The translations under genes and the position numbers were made by a program. Below the pieces are notes generated by a model, which saw nothing but the letters and a program-made list of their open reading frames with translations, was not told where the DNA came from and made no database searches. A DNA stretch of 64,000 nt. It comes from Hordeum vulgare subsp. vulgare. Its lineage: Eukaryota; Streptophyta; Magnoliopsida; Poales; Poaceae. Shown piece after piece: positions 24,948-36,312 of the stretch (positions are counted from its first letter, which is position 1; each line of letters starts with the position of its first letter). The stretch lies in NCBI RefSeq assembly GCF_904849725.1, contig NC_058524.1, positions 508,632,263 to 508,696,262 of the forward strand. The letters run 5' to 3'.

Positions 24948-25989
24948 CTCTTATGCTTCAAAAGATAGTCTCCTCAACACTCAATCACTCTCTCACAGAA
25001 TTTAGCTTGGTAGAAGAGATAGATTGGGTGGAAAGCAACTTGGGGAGGCTAGAAATCAAGACTCATATGGTTCGAGTGGAAGATCTTGATCTCAACACAT
25101 GAGTAGGGGGTTCTCTCTTAGAAAAGGAATAGTGAAAGTGTTTGCTTGTTCTGAGTGCTCTCTCTACGAATGAGAGGGAGGTGGAGGGGTTGTAATGCCC
25201 CAGAGTGTAACTTGCCTTATTTGGAACCTTCATGTATGTGGGTCCATCATGTCATTGATATGAGAGTATATTTCATGTGCATGTCTTGTTTCCCTTTGCA
25301 TGCATGCATCCATATCTTTTGCCTTCTTTGTGTTTGTTGTTATTGTGGGTCCATGAATGTGGTGGTGATATGTGATGATGATATGTGGTGTGATGAGTGG
25401 TGCATTTGAAAGTAGGGTGCAACTATGCTAGGTTTCAAATAGGTTTCAAACCCCCCCTCTCCATTTTCTCAAAGCTCAAGTTTTATTTGCTCTAAACCCT
25501 CGTTCAATTTTTTTATATTTTGGAGTGATTTGTGGTGGATGTGGTGCTAGGTTTAATGTGATTTTAAACTATGTTTGAGAGGGGTGTATATTCACAAAAC
25601 AGGTTATTTAAATTGTGTTTTTTAAATATTCAAGTGCTCCAAAAATTACTTTTTCATTTTTATTTATTGGGGCATAATTCCCTTATGTCGAGGGTCATCT
25701 TGTTTTATTTTTAGGTCCACATATTTTCCTAGGGGTCTATTTTTGCTGTGACTTTGTTTTAAATTGCAAACTAGTAGGTTTTCCTTTTTTTATTCTATCT
25801 GGCGCCAGCATGGGCCTCCTTCCCTCCCGAGGCCCATCTCTCCCTCTCTGTTTTCCCCTCGAGCCCAGCTTGCCCGTTCCTCCCTTCTCTCTGACGGTGT
25901 CTTCTTCCCTTCTCCTATTTCTTCCGTCAGCAGCAGGCGCGTGAGAGAGAGAGCGTAGCAATGCTGTGAGTTCACAGACGTCGAGGCTC

Positions 25990-25996
25990 TATATAA
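25990..25996 (+). promoter_or_regulatory. TATA box of the large solo LTR
   Basis: TATATAA in CTCTATATAACCTCGG, about 800 bp into the LTR and followed by a GC-rich, pyrimidine-rich leader. It is the best promoter candidate; inferred from sequence. Confidence 0.5.
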
Positions 25997-26558
25997 CCTC
26001 GGCATGCGTGCCCTACTGCCTAGGGTTCCGCGTCCTCCCTTGTCACTACCGCCATCTCCTCCTCCATCTCTCTCCCTCCCCCAAGGTAAGCTCTCTGTAG
26101 TGTAGATCCGAGAGTAGCAGAGGAGAAGCAGTAGTGCGCCGCCGTCTCCACTGCGCGTCCCTCACCTCCGGCGCCGACAAGTATGTCCGGGAACTCGGGG
26201 GAAGCCCCCGCGTTCCATTCCCGTCGTCGGTGAGGTCGGGGCACGACTACACCGATGGCCAGGACCTCGTCTCTGACGTGTTCCCGGCGGACCCGTACCC
26301 CTGCATTAGCTCGTCTTTAGCCTGCAGCAGCGTTCTTCTTCCTCTACTTCCACGGGATCTGCTACGTCCATGGGCCCTAGGGTGAGCAACACATTTCCCT
26401 CTTCTTCTTCTACCGCATCCATGCGTCGTCCTCGCGTAGATCGGAGCGGCTCGCCGGAGTGCACACTCTGTCCGGCAGTGCGTGCGCGTGTGTGTGCAGT
26501 AGGGAGAGGGATCTGACCAAAAGGGGCAAGCTTCCCTCCCTGGTAGAATCCATAGCAG

Positions 26559-26632
26559 TGGTGTAGTGGTTTGTGCGCGCGTAGTGTATGTGGCAGGTCT
26601 CGGGTTCGAGCCCGCAGCGCCCCCCTTTTGCT
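26559..26632 (+). other. tRNA-like module 1 in solo LTR
   Basis: TGGTGTAGTGG (26559-26569) fits the Pol III box A consensus and GGTTCGAGCCC (26603-26613) fits box B, 44 bp apart. The box B sits in a T-arm-like stem (CGGG...CCCG), and TTTT follows at about 26626. No matching acceptor stem is evident, so it is not a functional tRNA gene. Confidence 0.45.
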
Positions 26633-26713
26633 TATTTATTTTCGGGCACAGTAGCAGCAGACAGGGGAGTGCATATTGTGTATTCTCCCTCTTTTCTGTC
26701 GAGCCAGAGCAGT

Positions 26714-26797
26714 TAGCCTAGTGGTGTGTAGTTGTGTGTTGGTGCAGTGGGTTGAGGGTTCGAATCCCCTCTACCCCTTTTATTTTCTTATTTTTTT
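26714..26797 (+). other. tRNA-like module 2 in solo LTR
   Basis: TAGCCTAGTGG (26714-26724) and GGTTCGAATCC (26757-26767) fit box A and box B, 43 bp apart, with a T-arm-like stem (AGGG/CCCT) and a run of seven T residues near 26791-26797. It repeats the design of module 1 about 155 bp downstream. Confidence 0.45.
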
Positions 26798-26914
26798 GCT
26801 GTTCTATAACTTTTTGCTTGCTCTTCTATAGATAGGAGGCTGATTACATGGCTTGAGCAACAATATTTTTGTGCCTAAGGATCTAATCCAGTAGCTTTCA
26901 CCTTGGTTTTAGTT

Positions 26915-27430
26915 AGTATGTGTGTGTAGAGTGTTAGTGATCCATGTGTATGTGAGTGTGTGTGGTGCAACTTACATATGGTGATGCTAGTGTATGTGTG
27001 TGTGCAAGCTTCCATGTGTATGTGTGCTTGTGTGGTGCAAGTACCCAAGAGCTTGTGTAGGTGTATGTGCCTATATGTGTGTGCATGTGTGCTTGTGCAT
27101 GTGTGCACTAGTGCATGTGCTTGAGGTATGTGTGCTTGTGTGGTGCAAGCACCCAAGTGCTTGTGTTGGTGTAGATGTGATCATGCATGTGTGAGTGTGA
27201 GCTCACTAGCTTGTGGAGTTGTGTGTGTGTGTGTGTGTGCATGTGTGTGTGACCCCCACATGCCCAAGGTAAGGTTTGCCTTAGTGAGCACTTGGTGCAA
27301 GCATATATGTGTGTGTGCTAGTGGTAGTTGATGTGAGAGTAAGTAAGTGTGTGTGTGTTGTAGATTAGCTTGTGTAGGTGCTAGTTTATGTATGCTTGAT
27401 GTATGTGTGTGTGTGGTGGTGTAGTGGTGT
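26915..27430 (+). repeat. GT-rich low-complexity tract in solo LTR
   Basis: Imperfect TGTGTG and GTGCATGTG repeats dominate. Cys/Val-rich ORFs on the plus strand and His/Thr-rich ORFs on the minus strand arise from the composition and are not genes. Confidence 0.7.
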
Positions 27431-28983
27431 GCTAAGGCACATGAATATGAGGCCTACCACTCATGTGCACCATTGGAGTGATGAGAGTGTGCAAGTGCAT
27501 GTGTAGGTGATGAACTAGTGTGCAACACATGTGATATGGCACTATTGAGACTATGTGATTACATGTAGTTTTTCCTTTCAACTTTGTGCCCATTTGTTCT
27601 ATGCAAGTACCTAGGTATTATATATGTTTTTGGGGTAGAATCATCCCAGGATTCCTTGGTGGAATCAGATTTCCCTTTGGAACACTTTCTGGAGATGTCA
27701 TTTTTCTGTTTGATGCTTTGTTTAGAGCTTGGTTCCATGAGATGTGATGAGCCCAAGAGGATGATTCCTTGTTGTGGCAGTAGTGGGTGAACCCCTCTAC
27801 AGCATGGTGGTTTTGTTTTATGCTTAGGAGTTTGTATGTGCAAGTTGTGCTTTGTCAAAGTAGGCATGTGGCTGAAATTGTCAGTTTAGTGAAAATCTGT
27901 GATTTTCACTAAGTCTGAGAAACTGCTGTTATTTTCTTCCCTTGTAGTTGTGGTTGTCAAAGTTCATGTGTTGGGAATCAGCCCTTGCAATCAACTAGAG
28001 AGTTTTAGCTTTTGTGTTTTTCTAGCTATCTGCTAATTTTCATTCCATTTCACTTCCTGTAGATATTGTTTTGGGGGCTGTCAAAATGCTTCAGAGCATA
28101 AACAAATGGTGAGAATGTGAGATTTTCACTTAGTCCCTAAAATCTGTTATTTTTGTCCAAGTTAGCACCTGTAGATCTTTCTGTGAGTAACTCCTTTGTA
28201 TTGTCTTTTTTCTCATGCTTGTAGAGATTTTGAATATATTTTTCCACATATCTTGTTTGGCACATTTGGGTGGCTGTAGGTGCTTTGCATGTTGCTCTCA
28301 AACTGCTATGTTGCTGTTTAGGACAGATTTGTATAGTTTTGTTGATTTGATGCTTGTGTGTGCACAGCTGTTGGCGTGGTGAGTTTCTTTGCACCACCCA
28401 TCTATACTTGTTTGTTTGGTGATGTGGCAACCTGGGAATACCATAAGTATGCCATTGGAGAGTGCTTGTGGTAGAATTGATCCGTAGAACTCCACTTCTT
28501 GTTTCGTAGTTTCCGGTTGATCCGTAGATCCTTTCTCTATGTTCTTTATATGTTTTTGCATCGTTTTCTCGTGATGCATCTGTTCATATCATCTTCATGC
28601 ATGTCAAGATATCTTAGAGTGAAGTTCTGTCTAGAAGTTTGCCTTTTCTTCCCAGGCATAAGCAAGTGACTAGAATAGAGATGCATGCTACATTCTCATC
28701 TCATGCATCATGTGTTTGTTGCATCATGTGGTGTTGTTGTTCATTGGATGCTATTTTTATGTTGGGTAGCACCAGGATCAGAGAGCGAGTATGTGGATTC
28801 GGGAGAGTACGTGCAGGACGAACAAGAGCAGTTCCAAGCTGAAGATATCACAGGCAAGATGTCCATGACCTTGATACCGTCTCTAGCTTTGTTATGCCTA
28901 GATTCACGTTTTCTTAGTCATATGCTCGCTGCCTACCACTGAAATAATTGCCTCCTGATATTGCCATGAAACCCAAACACTTT

Positions 28984-30896
28984 TGTAGGAAATAAACCCT
29001 AGAGGCAATAATAAATTAGTTATTATTATATTTCTTTGTTCATGATAATCATTTATTATCCATGCTATAATTGTATTGATTTGAAACACAATACTTGTGT
29101 GGATACATAGACAAAACACTGTCCCTAGTAAGCCTCTAGTTGACTAGCTCGTTGATCAAAGATGGTCAAGGTTTCCTGACCATAGGCAAGTGTTGTTACT
29201 TGATAACGGGATCCACATCATTAGGAGAATCATGTGATGGACTAGACCCAAACTAATAGACGTAGCATGTTGATCGTGTCGTTTTGTTGCTACTGTTTTC
29301 TGCGTGTCAAGTATTTATTCCTATGACCATGAGATCACATAACTCACTGACACCGGAGGAATGCCTTGTGTGTATCAAACGTCACAACGTAACTGGGTGA
29401 CTATAAAGATGCTCTACAGGTATCTCCGAAGGTGTCCGTTGAGTTAGTATGGATTAAGACTGGGATTTGCCACTCCGTGTGACGGAGAGGTATCTCGGGG
29501 CCCACTCGATAATACAACATCACACACAAGCCTTGCAAGCAATGTGACTTAATGTAATTCACGGGATATTGTATTACGGAACGAGTAAATAGACTTGCCA
29601 ATAAACGAGATTGAAATAGGTATGCGGATACCGACGATCAAATCTCGGGCAAGTAACATACCGAAGGACAAAGGGAATGACATACAGGATTATATGAATC
29701 CTTGACACTGAGGTTCAACCGATAAGATCTTCGGAGAATATGTAGGATCCAATATGGGCATCCAGGTCCCGCTATTGGATATTGACCGAGGAGTCCCTCG
29801 GGTCATGTCTACATAGTTCTCGAACCCGCAGGATCTGCACACTTAAGGTTCGACGTTGTTTTATGCGTATTTGAGTTATATGGTTGGTTACCGAATGTTG
29901 TTCGGAGTCCCGGATGAGATCACGGATGTCACGAGGGTTTCCGGAATAGTCCGGAGACGAAGATTGATATATAGGATGACCTCATTTGATTATCGTAAAG
30001 TTTTCGGCATTACCGGGAATGTACCAGGAGTGACGAATGGGTTCCGGATGTTCACCGGGGGGGGGGGGGCAGCCCACCCGAGGAAGCCCATAGGCCTTAG
30101 GGGTGCCGCACCAGCCCTTAGTAGGCTGGTGGGCAAGCCCAAGAAGGCCCCTGCGCAGGAGAGAAAGAAAATCAAAGAGAAAAGGAAAAAAAGGGGAAGT
30201 GGGAAAATAGAGAAGGACTCCACCTTCCTATCCTAGTTGGACGAGGATTGGAGGAGGACTCCTCCTCCCCCCCTTCGGCCGACCCCTTGGGGATCTCTTG
30301 AGACTCAAGGAAGGTCCCTCCCCCTCCCTCCTATATATACTAAGGTATTATGGCTGATTTGAGACAACTTTGCCATGGCAGACCGACCACATACCTCCAC
30401 GGTTTTTCCTCTAGATCGTATTTCTACGGAGCTCGGGCGGAGCCCTGCTGAGATAGATCACCACGAACCTCTGGAGCGCCGTCACGCTGCCGGAGAACTC
30501 ATCTACTTCTCCGTCTCTCTTGCTGGATCAAGAAGGCCGAGATCATCGTCGAGCTATATGTGTGCTGAACGCGGAGGTGCCGTCTGTTCGGCACTAGACC
30601 GGAACGGATCGTGAGATGGATATCAAGACGGTTCGTGCAACGGATCGCGAGATGGTTCGTGGGACGGATCGCGGGACGGATCGTGGGACGGATCGCGGGA
30701 CAGTTGGTGGGACGGTTCACAGGGCGGATCAAGGGATGTGAGGACGTTCCACTACATCAACCGCGTTTCTTACGCTTCTGCTATGTGATCTACAAGGGTA
30801 CGTAGATCGGAAATCTCCTCTCATAGATGAACATCACCATGATAGGTCCTCGTGCGCGTAGGAATTTTTTTGTTTCCCATGCGACGTTCCCCAACA
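28984..30896 (+). mobile_element. Angela-like solo LTR nested in the large LTR
   Basis: Starts TGTAGGAAATAAACCC and ends CGTTCCCCAACA, 1913 bp, with a perfect 5-bp duplication ACTTT at 28979-28983 and 30897-30901. It contains the same TCTCGGGCAAGTAACATACC and CTATATATAC (about 30332) landmarks as the LTRs of the Angela element. No internal domain is present, so it is a solo LTR. The host LTR is collinear with its relative across the insertion point. Confidence 0.9.
30600..30728 (+). repeat. Expanded short tandem repeat in Angela-like solo LTR
   Basis: About ten units of a roughly 11-bp motif of the type GGACGGATCGY follow each other. The corresponding place in the Angela LTRs (43613-43660 and 50726-50772) has only about four or five units. 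Confidence 0.7.
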
Positions 30897-32337
30897 ACTT
30901 TCCCCTCCTAGCTAATATTGAATGGCTAAGTAGGCTTGCTCAGCTTCTAATGTTAGCGTTGCTAGTTGCAGTTGCAATTGTCTCATGTGATAACATGAGT
31001 TTGATATCATTATGATTAAATCTGTTATTTAATTAATGCACCTATATACTTGGTAAATGATGGAAAGCCTAGCTTTTGCTGGGTGTTTTGTTCCGTTATT
31101 GCCGCCTTAGTTTCCGGCTACCGGTGTTTGATTCCATAACTGATCGCTCCTAACACGTTCGGGGTTGTTATGGGGACCCCCTTGATAAATCGTGTAGTGT
31201 TAAGACTTGTCCGGCAGGACCCAACATTGGTTTTAATTTGCTAATAACCTAATAATAATCTTCATAGGGAATAGCTACCCCGAGGAATTAATCAACAATC
31301 CGGGCGAGTGCTCCTCATGAGTGTTGGTCCAACCCAGAGCACTGTGCGGGGCCAACTCAGGGCAACTTGAGAGATTTCTATCAGGCCACTGTACGCGTCG
31401 CTCATCCGTCGTGTCCTGAGACTGAGATACGCGGCTCTTATCGGGGTCGTCGACACGACGGGAGGTCCTGCTAGTCTTGTCTTACCTTAGCGATATATCT
31501 TGCGTATAGGAATCCCGGTGAAGCTTTGGTTCTCCCCAGAGTTCAGGTTTTCCTCTAAGGAATCCGATGAGATCACGAGATTGGTGATAGAGGATTACTT
31601 TGCGGCCCATGACCGTTTGTGATGGACTAGTTGGAGCACCCCTGCAGGGTTTAATCTTCCGGAAAGCAGTGCCCGCGGTTATGTGGCAACTTGGAATATT
31701 TGTTAACATCCGGTTCTAGATAACTTGAACTAATTCTAATAAAATTGCCAACCGTGTGCGTAGCCGTGACTGTCCCCTTCGAAGACCTCTATTCGATCGG
31801 CAACACGGTGGGGTTATGTTTGACGTAGGTAGATGTTCAGGATCACTTAGTGACCACCTAGTCTTCGACCGCTTGCATAGACCACCACATCTATATCTTG
31901 TTCATCGTAAGTTAGCCACCATAAATGCTTAGGATGCTGCAACCTATACACTGAACCTTCCTCACCTAATAACTTGACTAGTTTCGGTACCGAGGTCATA
32001 GATTGCTGAGTCCCTGGGGCTCACAGATTACTTCAACACCCCAACAGGTACAGCTACGCCCGACATAGGTGATCTGGATGGCACGCGGCTGGCATGGCAG
32101 TACGATGAGGAGAACAACCGCATGTACGTGAACTATCCAGAAGACTGAGGCATGGTCGTGATTGTGGGCAAAGATGCAGGATAGCATAGCCTTTTTTCAT
32201 GTTATGTAGTCCGTAGCGGAACTACCTTGTCTGACTAAATGTGTGATGTAAACTCTGATATTATCTATGGAGATGGCAAACGATTCCCTATTTGTCATTC
32301 TTATATTATGTATGTGCTATGTTTATCTTGCTTGCGA

Positions 32338-32412
32338 AACGCTTAGATGCGCTTCTTTCCATTTTGGGGTCTCGTTCCCTAAATGGGAAAGGACCGCATC
32401 TTAGTCGTTATA
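32338..32412 (+). other. Terminal U5 hairpin of the large solo LTR
   Basis: TTAGATGCGCTTCTTTCC pairs with GGAAAGGACCGCATCTTA across a loop of about 23 bases, directly before the LTR end. The same stem-loop ends the LTRs at 36318 and 54990, so it is a conserved feature of this LTR family. Confidence 0.6.
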
Positions 32413-32667
32413 GGGGTATATAAAGCCACCTCCAAAAATCCAATCATTAAAACATTATTGCCCAACTCGATGGAACCGAAGTAAAAATTTGATTGCACCG
32501 ACTAGTGCAAAATGCTCTAACTTTTGGGTTCTCCATGACACGGATTTACAACATCTCGGTGGGTCCGATTCGGTTGGCCTAGGCAGCTCTAGTGACTCGG
32601 TGGCTCCAAGATATAAAAATCAGAAACTCCAAAGTTGAATACCTCGTATCGAGATAGTTGCTTACTA

Positions 32668-35159
32668 CTGAAAGGACGTGGATGTCGCCTAGAGGGGGGG
32701 GGTGAATAGGCGCTTTAAAATAATTAGTGTTTAGGCTTGAACAAATGCGGAATAAAACTAATGTTTAATTAGTCAAGCACAAAACCTAAAACAACTAAGC
32801 TCACCTATGTGCACCAACAACTTATGCTAAGCAAGATAAACAACTAAGTGATAGCAAGATATATAACAAGAAACAATATGGCTATCACAAAGTAAAGTGC
32901 AGAAGTAAAGGCTCGGGTAAGAGATAATCGAGGCACGCGGAGACGATGATGTATCCCGAAGTTCACACCCTTGCGGATGCTAATCTCCGATTGGAGCGAT
33001 GTGGAGGCACAATGCTCCCCAAGATGCCACTAAGGCCACCGTAATCTGCTCACGCTCTCGCACAATGCAGGATGTTGTGATTCCACTAAGGGACCCTTGA
33101 GGGCGGTCACCGAACCCGTACAAACAAGGTTGGGGCAACCTACACAACTTAATTGGAGGCTCCCAACAACACCACGAAGCTTCACCGCAATGGAATATTG
33201 CTTTGAGGTAACCTCGAATGCCCCGGGGCAATCTCCACGACCTAATTGGAGACCCCGAAGCTTGCATGGAGCTTTACACCACAATGATTGAGCTCCGAGG
33301 CACCGTCAAGATTCTAGGATGCCAAAGCACCCAGGAAGAACAAGTATTAGGGTACCAAGCACCCAAGAGTAATAAGCTTCTCAAACTTTAGTTCCATGTA
33401 TCACCATGGAGAACTCAAACCTATGCACCAAATGCAATGGCAAGGGCACACATAGTGCCCCGGTCTTCTCTCCCAAATCCCTCCACAACAACTAATGCTA
33501 TGGAAGAAAATGAGAGGAAGAACGAAGAAGAACATGAAGAGCTCCAAGATCTAGATCCAAGGGGTTTTCCTCACAAAGAGGAGAAAGTGATTGGTGGAAA
33601 TGTGGATTTAGATCTCCTCTCTATTTTCCCTCAAGAACTAGCAAGAACCATTAGAGGGATTGAGAGTTAGAAAGCTCTAATAAGGTCAAAAGTGGGGGAA
33701 GAACACGAGCTCAACAGATAGGGACCTTTGGGGAAGAAGGCCCCCTTAAATAGGAAGGGAAAAATCCAACCATTACCCACTCAACACGAGCCACAACAGT
33801 ACTACCGCTCTGGGGAGCGGTACTAATGCTCATGCAGAGGGAGGCCGAAATGAGAGGGGGCAGGGCCGATAGTACCGCCAGGAGCGATATTAACAAGTGG
33901 TAGTACCGCCCTACCACAAAGTCCGACCAAAAAGGTTTCGAACTTATGTGCAGCAGTACTGCCAAGTGGTACAAGCTGGGCCACTACCCCTGGAGCGGTA
34001 CTACCTTCGGCCCGGGTTGTACTACTGATGATAAGAGGTAGTACCGCTTGGATCATTCAAGGTATACCACAAGCAATAAATGAAAACCAGAACTGCCATA
34101 TCTTTTGCATACGAGCTCCGAATTGAGAAAACTCAAGCTTGTTGGATTTAGGAAATCTTAAGAACATGCAGTTATGAAAATGCCAATGATATATAGATGT
34201 GAGACCTCTATGAATGAAGAACCAGCAAAAACTCCAACATCAAAAACATCATAGAAGATGCACATTAACTCTATTTTTGATGAACTCGAGCTTGTCATAG
34301 AGATGACCATAAGCTCTAAAACTCACAAAGAGAACCACCAAACAAGAACCAAGAAATATGATGCAAGGATGCAAATGGTTTGAGCTCTCAACAAATGATA
34401 CGATCAAGTTACTCACTTGAGAGCCCACCTTGACAGTACGACAATATATCCTAAAATAGAAAAACCTATCAAGGGCAAACCTATACCTTGCACATAGTCC
34501 ACTTGAGCTGGATTATGACGATCTTGACTTCCTCAAGATGGACCACCTTTCTTGATTGCGTTGGCCAGATTAAGACTAGTTTATTGCTTCCCCATACTCA
34601 CTATGGGTGAGCCACTCTTCATAACATCTCCACAACTCCATGCCACCTCAATGGACGGCAAGCTTCAAGCATGATATCTTCGTGATGCTCCACTTAAACT
34701 TGCACACCGAATCTTGATGACGATCACCACTTGACGTCATCCTCCATGGATTGTATGAGATCTACCTCTTGATGCAAGCCCATGGAAACACACCTAACCC
34801 CATCTAGAACTCTCATGAAGACCATGGGTTAGTACACAAAGCATAATGGACAATGCTTACCATACCATGGGATCACTTTATCCCTCTCGGTACACCTTGT
34901 ACGCTTTGTGTGTTGATCAACTTGATTCACTCTTTGACTTAGTCTTCATCAACCTTGTGTATTTATGACCAACCTTTGGATAAAACCTTGAATACCAGCT
35001 TGGTCATCATATAAACTCCTTGAAACCAACAAATGGACTTCAAGAAGTGTCTATGGACAAATCCTTCGAATATGACTCAAGCCGACCATTAGTCCATAGG
35101 GCTTGTCATCAATTACCAAACCACATGTGGATAAATATTCTCTAACAACTACTTTTCAG
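32668..35159. mobile_element. Non-coding TIR-like repeat Z nested in copy Y
   Basis: Begins CTGAAAGGACG and ends ACTTTTCAG, giving a short inverted terminus CTGAAA/TTTCAG, flanked by CTA on both sides (32665-32667 and 35160-35162). The start (GATGTCGCCTAGAGG and a G run, then GTGAATAGGCGC) is a very common Triticeae repeat start. Inside, 33780-34050 has many copies of GGTAGTACCGC and its complement GCGGTACTAC, a subterminal array as in CACTA-like transposons. A 3-bp duplication also fits CACTA, but the canonical terminus is absent. No transposase is encoded. Confidence 0.55.
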
Positions 35160-35162
35160 CTA

Positions 35163-35610
35163 GACCGAAGCGAAACTCGGTTACACAGATATTCTAGGAT
35201 TTTGGCTTGGAATCTATCTAAGGAAAACTCGGTATGGCCGATTGTGGAAAGTTGGTGGCATCAAATTTGACTTTAGGATTTTAGACAGAATATATAGTGG
35301 GAGAAATGTTGAGGCTTTTGGTGGCTAATTTCTAAGCACTTTAGCAACCAGATCATCATAGATACCTCATCCCCTTTTAATAGTATTGGCTTTCCTATGG
35401 ATTCAAAATGTGATTTCTCACATAAATATAAAATGTAGAGTCTTGAAGATTTTGCCAATTGATGTTCCAAATATCTAGGGAATCTCCCCACAATCCTAGT
35501 CAATCCATTCATTAAACTTTTCCTGAAATATACTTGATAGATTCATTAGTCCAATAAAATATATGTTATTATTAATTACCAAAACCATCTAGGAAGAAGT
35601 TGTGCTTTCA
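35163..35610. repeat. Right end of copy Y
   Basis: Resumes the copy Y sequence after repeat Z: CGAAACTCGG motifs, then a segment matching 6440-6720 of copy X (CTAAGCACTT, CCCCTTTTAATAGT, AATGTAGAGTCTTGAAG, ATATGTTATTATTAATTA). It fades out after GTGCTTTCA at about 35610. Confidence 0.6.
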
Positions 35611-36312
35611 AATTGGCTAGACTTTTATCATATGTGCCAGATATCCGTTTCACCAAAATCTATATCCTACGAATTCATGTAAGTACATACCATATCAAAA
35701 ATATATGCAGATGCAAATTCGAATAAAAAATTATACATTGCTTTTACATCCCCAACCACGTCTCATCCAAACATGCAAATCTCCACTCTCTCATTGCTTG
35801 TCGGGTTGCTGGCATGATGAAGCTTGAGTCTGAAGAATACGGGGCGGGAAAAGAATGGTTTCTCTCTAGATCGAGTGTCCTAGTGTCCGACCTTGACTGT
35901 AGCGACCTAGTTCTTGTTGAGCATGTCTTTGTGAGATATATAATTGAGACAATCATCATGCTTTAGCCTTTAGGAGTGAAAAGATCTCTCTGAGTCATAA
36001 TTTCTGAATGGTGGTAATTTGCTTCCAAACGTCGACTTTTTTTCTAAACAAGAAAAGCACCCTCAACTGGATAATCCTGTGCAGATATGTAATATACTTC
36101 CCATCTCTTGATAGATTGAAGGTGGTCGGTCTAAAATAATGTTACACTAACTAATTATCTGTGCATTACAACGGAGGCATATATATTCTAATTGTTCAAC
36201 ATCAATCGATCATCATATTCTTGATTTTGGTAAGATTTAATTTGGTTTGAGTATGGGTAGGTGAAGATAAGAGAATTTTTGATTTGGTTGAGGTTTGTTA
36301 AGATTTGATTTC
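35611..36312. other. Unassigned non-repetitive-looking DNA
   Basis: I recognise no element or gene here. A 71-codon ORF on the minus strand (35744-35959) has no recognisable family. The AT-rich end (36215-36312) has GATTTGGTTGAG-type repeats that also occur right of the chromovirus (55110-55145). This suggests that 35611-36317 and 55071 onwards were contiguous before that insertion. Confidence 0.5.

Larger units (their letters stand above)
25191..32412 (+). mobile_element. Large solo LTR (about 5.3 kb without its nested insertion)
   Basis: It starts TGTAATGCCCC and ends AGTCGTTATA, and is flanked by GGGGT on both sides (25186-25190 and 32413-32417). It has no primer-binding site, gag or pol, so it is best read as a solo LTR from unequal recombination. 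Its distal half is collinear with the chromovirus 3' LTR at 36318-40533 on the opposite strand: both have the GAGTAYGTGCAGGA-like stretch (28800), the TCACAGGCAAGATG segment (28847) and the GCGATATATCTTGCG-like segment (31490), and both end in a U5 hairpin. The 5' starts differ (TGTAATGCCCC against TGTGACAGACCC), so they are related subfamilies. Nested inside is the solo LTR at 28984-30896. Confidence 0.75.
6721..35610. mobile_element. Copy Y of the DNA-transposon-like repeat, broken by three insertions
   Basis: The native parts are about 6721-7235, 24953-25190, 32418-32667 and 35163-35610, roughly 1.5 kb together. Each break is an insertion whose target duplication can be read: CTCTT (7231-7235 and 24948-24952), GGGGT (25186-25190 and 32413-32417) and CTA (32665-32667 and 35160-35162). 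Removing the insertions restores collinearity with copy X. The segment beginning TCTAGAAGGGGGGTGATCAG (6740) is probably near one terminus, and GTGCTTTCA (35602) near the other. No coding capacity is seen; it is probably non-autonomous. Confidence 0.6.

Noticed and set aside
26559..26797. Genuine tRNA genes
   Set aside because: Box A and B and a T-arm are present, but no matching acceptor or anticodon stem could be drawn, so they are listed only as tRNA-like modules.
26875..27331. Cys/Val-rich and His/Thr-rich ORFs
   Set aside because: Direct translation of GT-rich low-complexity sequence.
30611..30805. Arg/Gly/Ile repeat protein
   Set aside because: Translation of the short tandem repeat in the Angela-like solo LTR.
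36150..36185. GTGCATTACAACGGAGG, similar to a sequence near 59537, as ends of one large element
   Set aside because: The match is short and partly in the same rather than inverted orientation; not enough to claim termini.
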